Source: Lachnospiraceae bacterium (GTDB taxonomy: Bacteria > Bacillota > Clostridia > Lachnospirales > Lachnospiraceae). Taken from it: a DNA stretch of 6,118 nucleotides. Location of the stretch: positions 1 through 6,118 of the forward strand of contig JAFVAA010000784.1 in the NCBI GenBank assembly GCA_017476305.1, given 5' to 3'. Below are positions 1 to 4,783 of the stretch, piece after piece. Below the pieces are notes generated by a model. The model saw only the letters and a program-made list of their open reading frames with translations, ran no database searches and was not told the DNA's origin. The position numbers were made by a program, and so were the translations under genes. Position 1 is the first letter of the stretch. Each line of letters begins with the position of its first letter.

Positions 1-635
1 ATCTGTCAAAGCCGATTGAGGTAGATAAATTAGAGGAAAAGCTTGCCAAGTATCTTCCCAAAGAAAAAATCAGCTATCGGAGTGAAGAAAAGGCAAAGGA
101 AAAGAAGCCGGAAAATTTTCAGAAAAAAGAAGAAATTTTTGAATTTTTACCGGAAACAGAAGCGAGTGAGGGCATTATGGAGTTTTCGCCTGCGGATTCT
201 GTGGAGGCAGAAGAGAACATCATGGAGTTTTCGCCTGCAGACTTTGTAGAGGAGGAAGAAAAAGAAAAGAGCTCCTTTGAGGATGTGCTAGAGAAGGTGG
301 AAGCGGTCGGGATCAGGACAGAGGAAGGAATGCAGTACTGTGCGGGGGAAAGAGATTTTTATATAGAGATGTTAAAGGACTATGTGTTGGCACATGGGAA
401 AAGAGAGGAAGAATTAGTAAAGTATTATGAAGAAAAGTCATGGAAGGAATATGAAACCGTTATTCATGCCTTAAAAAGTACATCAAAGACAATCGGTGCA
501 CAGGAGCTGTTTGAAAAGGCACGGGCATTAGAGGAGGCAGCCGGGGAAGAAGATACCGGATTTTTAGAGCAGAATCATGGAGCGTTTCTGGAAAAATATC
601 ATGAGATGACAGAAAAAATAAAAGGGGTACTGTAA
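1..635 (+). CDS. Hybrid sensor histidine kinase/response regulator, 3' end (receiver tail plus HPt domain)
   Basis: Open from the left edge (frame begins at base 3); 210 residues are visible. Residues 1-19 begin LSKPIEVDKL, the end of a receiver domain with its conserved lysine (K3) before Pro. Residues about 20-90 are a highly charged linker, lysine-rich then glutamate-rich, containing a 15-residue repeat. Residues about 91-210 form an HPt domain: a GIRTEEGMQYCAGERDFY segment, then HALKSTSKTIGA, where H155 (bases 465-467) is the expected phosphoacceptor. Known of the family: such proteins relay phosphate from kinase His to receiver Asp to HPt His and on to a separate regulator. The kinase and sensor parts lie outside the window, so their presence is inferred; a stand-alone REC-HPt protein is possible. 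The internal ATG at 177 lies inside the linker repeat and is not a credible start, because the frame continues upstream into receiver sequence. Confidence 0.85.
   Translation, partial: LSKPIEVDKLEEKLAKYLPKEKISYRSEEKAKEKKPENFQKKEEIFEFLPETEASEGIMEFSPADSVEAEENIMEFSPADFVEEEEKEKSSFEDVLEKVEAVGIRTEEGMQYCAGERDFYIEMLKDYVLAHGKREEELVKYYEEKSWKEYETVIHALKSTSKTIGAQELFEKARALEEAAGEEDTGFLEQNHGAFLEKYHEMTEKIKGVL
135..263 (+). repeat. In-frame linker repeat, about three copies of a 13-15 codon unit
   Basis: Two adjacent 45-bp units (174-218 and 219-263) encode IMEFSPADSVEAEEN and IMEFSPADFVEEEEK. They share a nearly identical DNA core, atggagttttcgcctgc. A diverged 39-bp copy just before them (135-173) encodes IFEFLPETEASEG. 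The repeat lies between the receiver and HPt domains of the hybrid kinase. The close DNA match of the last two copies suggests recent duplication. The [IF]xEF[SL]P core followed by acidic residues looks like a spacer or a short docking motif; its function is not known to me. Confidence 0.85.
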
Positions 636-657
636 AAGACAGGCCCCCTTATTTTTT
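613..657. terminator. Bidirectional intrinsic terminator between converging genes
   Basis: The hairpin has arms aagggg (622-627) and ccccctt (644-650) enclosing an inner ctgt/acag stem (630-633 and 638-641) with an aaaag loop. It is flanked on the left by an A-run (613-623) and on the right by a T-run (651-657), so each strand's transcript ends its stem with a U-rich tract. The stop codons of the HPt-containing gene (633-635) and of the acyltransferase (649-651) both lie inside the structure. Only 13 bp separate the two genes. Confidence 0.8.
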
Positions 658-1719
658 CTTTTTCATTCCCAAAATGAACCAGCGAACGATGGGAATTCTA
701 GAAATGACTTCATAGAGTAGTAGACCTCCTGTAAAGGCAGCGATACCAACCAGCAGATAACTTGGCAGTGCGGGAACCCTGGTGTATTTATGCAGAGCAT
801 ACGCTGTGGCGGAAAGGGGAAGATAGTGAAATACATATAGTCCGAAGCTTTTTTTGGTAAAAAAGGTGGTGAGCGGTGTATTTTTATTTCCCCATGCGTA
901 CATGCAACCTAAAATCGCCAGACAGGCAAACCAGAGAAAGAGGACAGCAGGGATGCTGTTTACAGTAGGTGCGACGGAAAAATTGTCTCCATAATGCAGA
1001 AGGAGATAGCATATACAGGCTATGATGGCTGCGAGAAGGAGCGGAATGCGGAAGCGGCTGATTTTTTCAATCACTTCATCATGGGCGAAGACAAAGTAGC
1101 CCAGGAAAAAGGTGAGTCCATAAATTCCGAAGCGGTATACGACGATTACGGGTGCATTTAAGACAAGACCGGATAAATAGACCGGAACGACCAGGAAAAG
1201 ACAGGCAATACAATTTGCTTTCCCGCCGAGGGAAAAAAGCGTCCCCTTTTCGAAACGACGAACCAGAGTCAGAATCATGGAGAACAGCCAGAGCAATTGA
1301 ATAAACCACAAAACACCTGTGCCTGAAAGTACCATGATGAAAAAAAGAACCGGTTTCGGCATGGTGTCCGGCAGCTTTTGAAATGCATCACTGATGGACA
1401 TGCTGATATAGCCCTGTGCCCATCCCCAGACAAAAAGTCCAAGGGTAGAAGGTATCAAAAGCTTTTCTGTGCGTGACTTCACAAATTCCTTTATCGTATG
1501 ATTTTCCAAATAATATCTGGAACACATACCGGCGATAAGAAAGAGCAGGACCATAAACCATGGATATAAAACATACTGTAGTGCGTCCTGATACTGATTT
1601 TCGTGAAATGGACCGATTACTCCGTCCGGAATGATTCCGTTGAACATGTAAATGACGTGATAAAGGACTACGAGGATGATCGTACCCCACCGGATATTGT
1701 CTATGTAGTATCTTCTCAT
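649..1719 (-). CDS. Membrane acyltransferase, Acyltransferase 3 family (OpgC-like)
   Basis: A 356-residue integral membrane protein with about ten hydrophobic segments (roughly 12-29, 46-66, 88-108, 125-152, 168-189, 193-212, 226-243, 254-275, 291-309, 319-341). The N terminus carries the family signature: YIDNIRW with R10, followed by LYHV with H21, the His expected to be essential for acyl transfer. Further family-like motifs are KSRTEKLLIP (81-90) and SFGLYVFHY (291-299). Members O-acylate (acetylate or succinylate) surface sugars such as glycans, exopolysaccharide or membrane-derived glucans; the substrate here cannot be told. The ATG at 1717-1719 is supported by an aaaggtgg ribosome site (1727-1734) 7 bp upstream. 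The gene stands alone, converging on the hybrid kinase gene and divergent from the phosphatase. The C terminus ends in four lysines, encoded by part of the terminator T-run. Confidence 0.85.
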   Translation of the reverse strand: MRRYYIDNIRWGTIILVVLYHVIYMFNGIIPDGVIGPFHENQYQDALQYVLYPWFMVLLFLIAGMCSRYYLENHTIKEFVKSRTEKLLIPSTLGLFVWGWAQGYISMSISDAFQKLPDTMPKPVLFFIMVLSGTGVLWFIQLLWLFSMILTLVRRFEKGTLFSLGGKANCIACLFLVVPVYLSGLVLNAPVIVVYRFGIYGLTFFLGYFVFAHDEVIEKISRFRIPLLLAAIIACICYLLLHYGDNFSVAPTVNSIPAVLFLWFACLAILGCMYAWGNKNTPLTTFFTKKSFGLYVFHYLPLSATAYALHKYTRVPALPSYLLVGIAAFTGGLLLYEVISRIPIVRWFILGMKKKK

Positions 1720-1751
1720 ACAAATCCCACCTTTGCAGCTTTTTTAACATC

Positions 1752-1780
1752 AGTATAGCATGGAGCGGTGGGAAAGTCTA
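1752..1780 (-). promoter_or_regulatory. Candidate sigma-A promoter for the acyltransferase gene
   Basis: Read on the minus strand there is a TATACT -10 (1752-1757) preceded by TG one base upstream (extended -10, 1759-1760). A TAGACT -35 (1775-1780) follows at 17-bp spacing. The predicted start of transcription lies about 25-30 bp before the start codon, with the ribosome site in between. Assigned by eye only. Confidence 0.5.
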
Positions 1781-1827
1781 TCAAAGAAAATTAACATTTT
1801 TGGGAACGTCAAAAAAATCTTTAGGCA

Positions 1828-1854
1828 TTGCATAAAGAGTGGATTCGATATAAA
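1828..1854 (+). promoter_or_regulatory. Weak candidate promoter for the histidine phosphatase gene
   Basis: A TATAAA -10-like box (1849-1854) lies 52 bp before the start codon. The best upstream partner is a poor TTGCAT -35 (1828-1833) at a short 15-bp spacing. The -10 is reasonable, but the -35 matches the consensus at only the first three positions. The promoter may therefore be weak, activator-dependent, or mis-assigned. Confidence 0.35.
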
Positions 1855-1866
1855 ATGGAAGAAATC

Positions 1867-1888
1867 AGATTATAACCAGATCATAACC
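1867..1888 (+). repeat. Tandem 11-bp direct repeat in the phosphatase leader
   Basis: agattataacc (1867-1877) is followed immediately by agatcataacc (1878-1888), differing at one base of eleven. It lies between the -10-like box and the ribosome binding site of the phosphatase gene. An 11-bp period is close to one helical turn, which suits tandem binding by a regulator, but two short A/T-rich copies may also arise by chance. Confidence 0.45.
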
Positions 1889-1906
1889 CGGAAAGGATGA
1901 AATATT

Positions 1907-2494
1907 ATGCTATACATTATGCGGCATGGGCAGACAGACTGGAATACCAGTCATAAGCTGCAGGGAAGAACAGATATTCCGTTAAATGAAAACGGAAGAA
2001 GGATGGCTGTCTGTGCGAGAGAAAAATATGCAGAGCTGCCATTTGATCTTTGCTATTCATCACCATTAAAGAGGGCAAGGGAAACGGCAGAAATTTTTTT
2101 AGAGGGACGAGGAATTCCACTGATTACGGATGAGCGTTTGATGGAGCTAAGCTTTGGAGAGTATGAGGGGATAGAATCCGTTTTTGAAAAGCCGGGGCAT
2201 CCGGTCTATCAGCTTTTTCATACACCTGTAGAATATGTTCCTTCCGGTGGTTCGGAATCTCTAGAGGAGCTGTTCCTGCGAACCGGCTCTTTTCTTTCCA
2301 AGGTGATTATACCACAGCTTGCGGAAGGGAAAAATATTCTCATCGTAGGGCATGGAGCGATGAATTTAAGCATTATCAACCGGATTTTAGGAATCCCGTT
2401 AAAGGATTTTTGGAAAAGACTGCCAGGGAACTGTGAAGTGGTGGAGTTTGAGAATCGGAAATGTCTTTTGGCCGGGAAAGCGGAAACGCATTAG
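1907..2494 (+). CDS. Histidine phosphatase family protein (phosphoglycerate mutase-like)
   Basis: A 195-residue cytosolic enzyme of the histidine phosphatase superfamily, within the usual size for small bacterial members. The catalytic RHG motif is at residues 6-8 (MLYIMRHGQTDWN), with H7 the phosphorylated residue. The other pocket residues are also visible: R56 in SSPLKRARETAE (51-62), E80 in LMELSFGEYEG (acid/base), and H149 in VGHGAMN. All catalytic residues are present, so it should be active. The family includes alpha-ribazole phosphatase (CobC), broad-specificity PhoE-type enzymes and cofactor-dependent mutases. No cobamide gene is visible nearby, so the substrate is left open; phosphatase is likelier than mutase from the short length. 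The ATG start is supported by aaagga (1892-1897) 9 bp upstream. It is a single gene, divergent from the acyltransferase and converging on the histidine kinase gene 37 bp away. Confidence 0.9.
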   Translation: MLYIMRHGQTDWNTSHKLQGRTDIPLNENGRRMAVCAREKYAELPFDLCYSSPLKRARETAEIFLEGRGIPLITDERLMELSFGEYEGIESVFEKPGHPVYQLFHTPVEYVPSGGSESLEELFLRTGSFLSKVIIPQLAEGKNILIVGHGAMNLSIINRILGIPLKDFWKRLPGNCEVVEFENRKCLLAGKAETH

Positions 2495-2505
2495 CGAAGC
2501 GGAAA

Positions 2506-2523
2506 GCCCTTTCATGAAAGAGC
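2506..2523 (-). terminator. Weak candidate terminator hairpin after the histidine kinase gene
   Basis: In the 37-bp gap between converging genes, gccctttcatgaaagagc can fold with a CATG loop. On the minus strand the stem is seven pairs including one G-U; on the plus strand the same position is a mismatch, so folding favours the kinase transcript. The T-run that follows on the minus strand is only three bases, so termination by this element alone is doubtful. Confidence 0.3.
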
Positions 2524-2531
2524 ATAAAAGC

Positions 2532-3869
2532 TTACAATTTCACCACAATCGACAGACTTTTTCCGTCTGCACTGTTTGCTGTAATCTGTCCTTTATGTGA
2601 TTCTACGATGGCATGCGCGACAGAGAGCCCGATTCCGGAACCGCCTGTTTTGGAGTTTCTGGAGGAGTCCATCCGGTAAAAACGTTCGAATAATACATCT
2701 AAATTTCCTTTCGGAAGCTTTTCGGCTTCATTCCAGACCTCCAGACGGATTTTTCTCTTTTGTTTTTTTAGTGAAATGCGAATCACACTTTCCGGTGTGG
2801 AATATTTGATTGCATTATCAATGAGGAGACCGGTAAGCTGTGAAATTGCTTTCTCATCTCCTGTGTATTCGATATTTTCTTCGATAGCCGTTTCCAGTTT
2901 TTTATCCCCGGTCAGTGCGAGAGCAGAGAAAGACTGTACGCTTTCCTCCACAAGCTCACTGAGGGAGAAGGGTTCCTTTTCCATAACCTCTGATTTTTCT
3001 TCCAATTTCGAAAGCATGACCAGATGCTTTGTGAGGGAGGAGAGGCGTTTGACCTGATTCCGTATACTCTTTGTCCATTCGCTTTCCTCGTGCAGCATTT
3101 CAATGACCTCTATATTTGCATCAATAATGGTCAATGGAGTTTTGATTTCATGACTGGCATCCGTAATGAATCGTTTCTGTTTTTGATAGCTTTCCTCCAC
3201 GGGACGAAAAACGATTCTGGAAAAAATCGTTACCAGAATAAATACTGCCAAAAGTCCTGCTAAAGAGGCTGTGATGCTGGTAAGCAGATTATTTTTAAAT
3301 GTATTTAGTTCACTTCTGCGGTCTAAAAAAATGATCATGCATCCGGTGTCGGTAGCAACCCTTTTATAACGGTAGCTATCCTTTAAACCGGTTTCTCGTT
3401 TCGAGCTGTAAATTTCCTTTGCATAGGTTTTTGCATCCGTTTCTGTAATGGCTGCAATTTTATCTAAGTGAGTAGAGGTCACTTCTCCTTTCTCATCCAG
3501 CCATACAGTAAAGAAGCGGGTAGAATAGGGAGCTTCTTCGGTAATTCCCTTTAATTCCTCACTTTCGTGGGGAGGGATGTCCTGTTTCGGTTCATGAGGA
3601 GCATCTGTCGGATCTGGTTTGTTTTCTGTTTTTGTACTATCCTTTTCCTCCGGCTTTGCAGGTGGTGTTTTGTCTTCCTTATGCTCATGGTCCTTAGGCG
3701 GTTCGGGAAAGGTTCCGTCATTTGACGCAATCATATTTAAGAGCCTGTTTGCGTCCTTTGTGATTCCGGCATAATTGGCAATGTTTAGTCCGGTCATGAT
3801 GGTAGCAAGTACCAGGAACATGGAACACATGGCAATAATCGTAAATTTTATCTGCAGATTTTTAATCAT
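2532..3869 (-). CDS. Membrane sensor histidine kinase of a two-component system
   Basis: A 445-residue kinase. A membrane segment at about 9-31 is followed by an outside segment (32-196) and a second membrane segment at about 197-221. The cytoplasmic part starts almost at once (FRPVEESYQKQK) with no recognisable HAMP domain. The dimerisation/phosphoacceptor helix has FITDASHEIKTPL with H240 as the phosphorylated residue. The ATPase domain shows an N box (LLIDNAIKYS, N352), an F box (LFERFYRMDSS, 393-403) and a G2 box (GGSGIGLS, 409-416). The usual DxGxG G1 box is replaced by WNEAEKLPKGN (379-389), a variation I associate with some Firmicutes kinases. The outside segment opens with a stretch rich in Pro, Lys, Glu, Asp and His (about 54-106), then a small folded part (107-190). 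The ATG is supported by ggaggg (3875-3880) 5 bp upstream. It lies 87 bp after its regulator gene and is probably co-transcribed with it. The signal sensed is unknown. Confidence 0.93.
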   Translation of the reverse strand: MIKNLQIKFTIIAMCSMFLVLATIMTGLNIANYAGITKDANRLLNMIASNDGTFPEPPKDHEHKEDKTPPAKPEEKDSTKTENKPDPTDAPHEPKQDIPPHESEELKGITEEAPYSTRFFTVWLDEKGEVTSTHLDKIAAITETDAKTYAKEIYSSKRETGLKDSYRYKRVATDTGCMIIFLDRRSELNTFKNNLLTSITASLAGLLAVFILVTIFSRIVFRPVEESYQKQKRFITDASHEIKTPLTIIDANIEVIEMLHEESEWTKSIRNQVKRLSSLTKHLVMLSKLEEKSEVMEKEPFSLSELVEESVQSFSALALTGDKKLETAIEENIEYTGDEKAISQLTGLLIDNAIKYSTPESVIRISLKKQKRKIRLEVWNEAEKLPKGNLDVLFERFYRMDSSRNSKTGGSGIGLSVAHAIVESHKGQITANSADGKSLSIVVKL

Positions 3870-3890
3870 GGTATCCCTCCGTAGGGTATC

Positions 3891-3920
3891 TGCCAGGGCA
3901 AAATACCCTTTGCCCTGGCA
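3891..3920 (-). promoter_or_regulatory. Perfect 12-bp hairpin between regulator and kinase genes
   Basis: tgccagggcaaa (3891-3902) and tttgccctggca (3909-3920) are exact reverse complements around a 6-base loop. On the minus strand, which carries the operon, the hairpin ends 10 bp before the ggaggg ribosome site of the kinase gene. No U-run follows it, so it is not a standard intrinsic terminator. It may act as an mRNA stability or processing element that sets the regulator-to-kinase ratio, as a translation control element, or as a DNA operator. The structure is certain; the function is inferred. Confidence 0.7.
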
Positions 3921-3956
3921 TCATAATATGGACAGTATGGGAAGAAGCTGTATCGT

Positions 3957-4634
3957 TTATTCCGCTGCCAGCTCTAAAGAATATCCCTGATTTCTGGCAG
4001 CCTTGATCCGTACATCGGCATCAAGCTTAACTAACTTCTTTCGAAGTCCTGAGAGATATACCCATACCACATTGATTTCAGCCTCACTGTCATATCCCCA
4101 TATCTTTTCCATAAACCGTTCGGTAGCAATCAGCTGTCCCGGATTTGCGAGTAAAAGTTCCATAATCTGAAACTCCTTATTGCCTAAATGGATGCTGTCT
4201 TTCGGGGAGGAGAGATCAAAGGTCGTGCAGTCAAGGGAAAGATTGCCAAAGGTCAGGACAGCACCTTTTGCCTGTGTCTGTCTTCTGGTGATGGAGCGCA
4301 CTCTCGCCAAAAGCTCCTTGGTCGCAAAGGGTTTTCCAAGGTAATCGTCTGCACCGCTGTCCAGGCCAAGTACTCTGTCATCAAGCTCTGCCTTTGCCGT
4401 CAAAATGAGTACCGGCACCTGGTTTCCTGCTGCCCGGATTTTTTTCAGTACCGTCATCCCATCCACCTTTGGTATCATCAAATCTAAAATCACGCCGTCA
4501 TAATTTTCTGCGTCCAGATAATCAAGTGCCTCTTCCCCGTCATAAACGGCATCGATGGAATAGTTATTGTGCTTTAAAATGGCTGTCAGCGCATTCGATA
4601 ATTCAATCTCATCCTCCACTAATAAAAGTCTCAT
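3957..4634 (-). CDS. OmpR/PhoB-family response regulator (DNA-binding)
   Basis: A 225-residue transcriptional regulator of standard family length. The receiver domain (about 1-118) has the acidic pair E7/D8, phosphoacceptor D51 (in GVILDLMIPKVDG), switch T79, Y98 and K101 in DDYLGKPF. The C-terminal winged-helix domain (about 126-222) has the recognition helix around EINVVWVYLSGLRKKL (186-201). The wing turn reads RNQGY instead of the usual RGxGY, a small departure near the DNA backbone contact. It should be phosphorylated by the kinase encoded just downstream and then bind direct-repeat sites as a dimer. The ATG at 4632-4634 follows a strong ggaggg ribosome site (4643-4648) 8 bp away. It is the first gene of the two-gene unit; the beta-helix gene lies 141 bp upstream in the same direction. 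Its targets are unknown. Confidence 0.95.
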   Translation of the reverse strand: MRLLLVEDEIELSNALTAILKHNNYSIDAVYDGEEALDYLDAENYDGVILDLMIPKVDGMTVLKKIRAAGNQVPVLILTAKAELDDRVLGLDSGADDYLGKPFATKELLARVRSITRRQTQAKGAVLTFGNLSLDCTTFDLSSPKDSIHLGNKEFQIMELLLANPGQLIATERFMEKIWGYDSEAEINVVWVYLSGLRKKLVKLDADVRIKAARNQGYSLELAAE

Positions 4635-4656
4635 AGGCCTCTCCCTCCTATTTCTC

Positions 4657-4684
4657 TATATAAAACAAATATGTTGGTTTTGAA
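4657..4684 (-). promoter_or_regulatory. Candidate proximal promoter for the two-component operon
   Basis: On the minus strand a TATATA -10 (4657-4662) sits 16 bp from a TTCAAA -35-like box (4679-4684; four of six consensus bases). Transcription would begin only about 15-20 bp before the start codon, close to the ribosome site, so the leader would be very short. It competes with the distal candidate at 4741-4770. Confidence 0.3.
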
Positions 4685-4739
4685 TGATTATTTTCGTTCG
4701 AAATCCTTAATAAAACGCAGTATGAGCTATCATCTTCTA

Positions 4740-4783
4740 TATCCTAACATGAATTTTGGAAATCAGTCAACAGCTTTAGGATA
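4740..4783. repeat. Inverted repeat bracketing the distal promoter and the beta-helix stop codon
   Basis: tatcctaa (4740-4747) and ttaggata (4776-4783) are exact reverse complements separated by 28 bp. One arm covers the candidate -10 box of the two-component operon; the other begins with the stop codon of the beta-helix gene. Arms this short and A/T-rich with a long loop make a poor terminator, and no T-run follows. It could be a paired regulator site or chance. Confidence 0.4.
4741..4770 (-). promoter_or_regulatory. Candidate distal promoter for the two-component operon
   Basis: On the minus strand TTGACT (4765-4770, five of six consensus bases) lies 18 bp from TAGGAT (4741-4746, four of six). 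The -10 is preceded by a TG one base upstream, an extended -10 arrangement. It starts only a few bases after the stop codon of the beta-helix gene and would give a leader of about 100 bases. An 8-bp inverted repeat brackets it (4740-4747 and 4776-4783). Confidence 0.4.

Noticed and set aside
43..249. Short, very basic 68-residue reading frame overlapping the linker region
   Set aside because: It is an alternate frame of the Lys/Glu-rich linker; its Arg/Lys content follows from the A/G-rich DNA, and the repeat makes sense only in the other frame.
177..635. Separate 152-residue HPt protein starting at the ATG at 177
   Set aside because: The same frame is open to the left edge and encodes a receiver-domain tail (LSKPIEVDKL); the ATG falls inside the linker repeat and has no convincing ribosome site.
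1079..1750. Additional minus-strand reading frames overlapping the acyltransferase gene
   Set aside because: Their translations resemble no known family and lie in the alternate frame of a well-supported membrane protein gene.
2597..3263. Plus-strand reading frames antisense to the histidine kinase gene
   Set aside because: They lack family signatures and good ribosome sites, and overlap a kinase gene with all its expected motifs; they are shadows of its codon usage.
3884..3920. H-type pseudoknot formed by the hairpin loop and the downstream AUACCC
   Set aside because: Only one base would be left to cross a 12-bp stem, which is sterically impossible; the pairings can only be alternatives.
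3891..3920. Intrinsic terminator between regulator and kinase genes
   Set aside because: The hairpin is perfect, but the downstream bases on the transcribed strand are GATACCCTACGG with no U-run.
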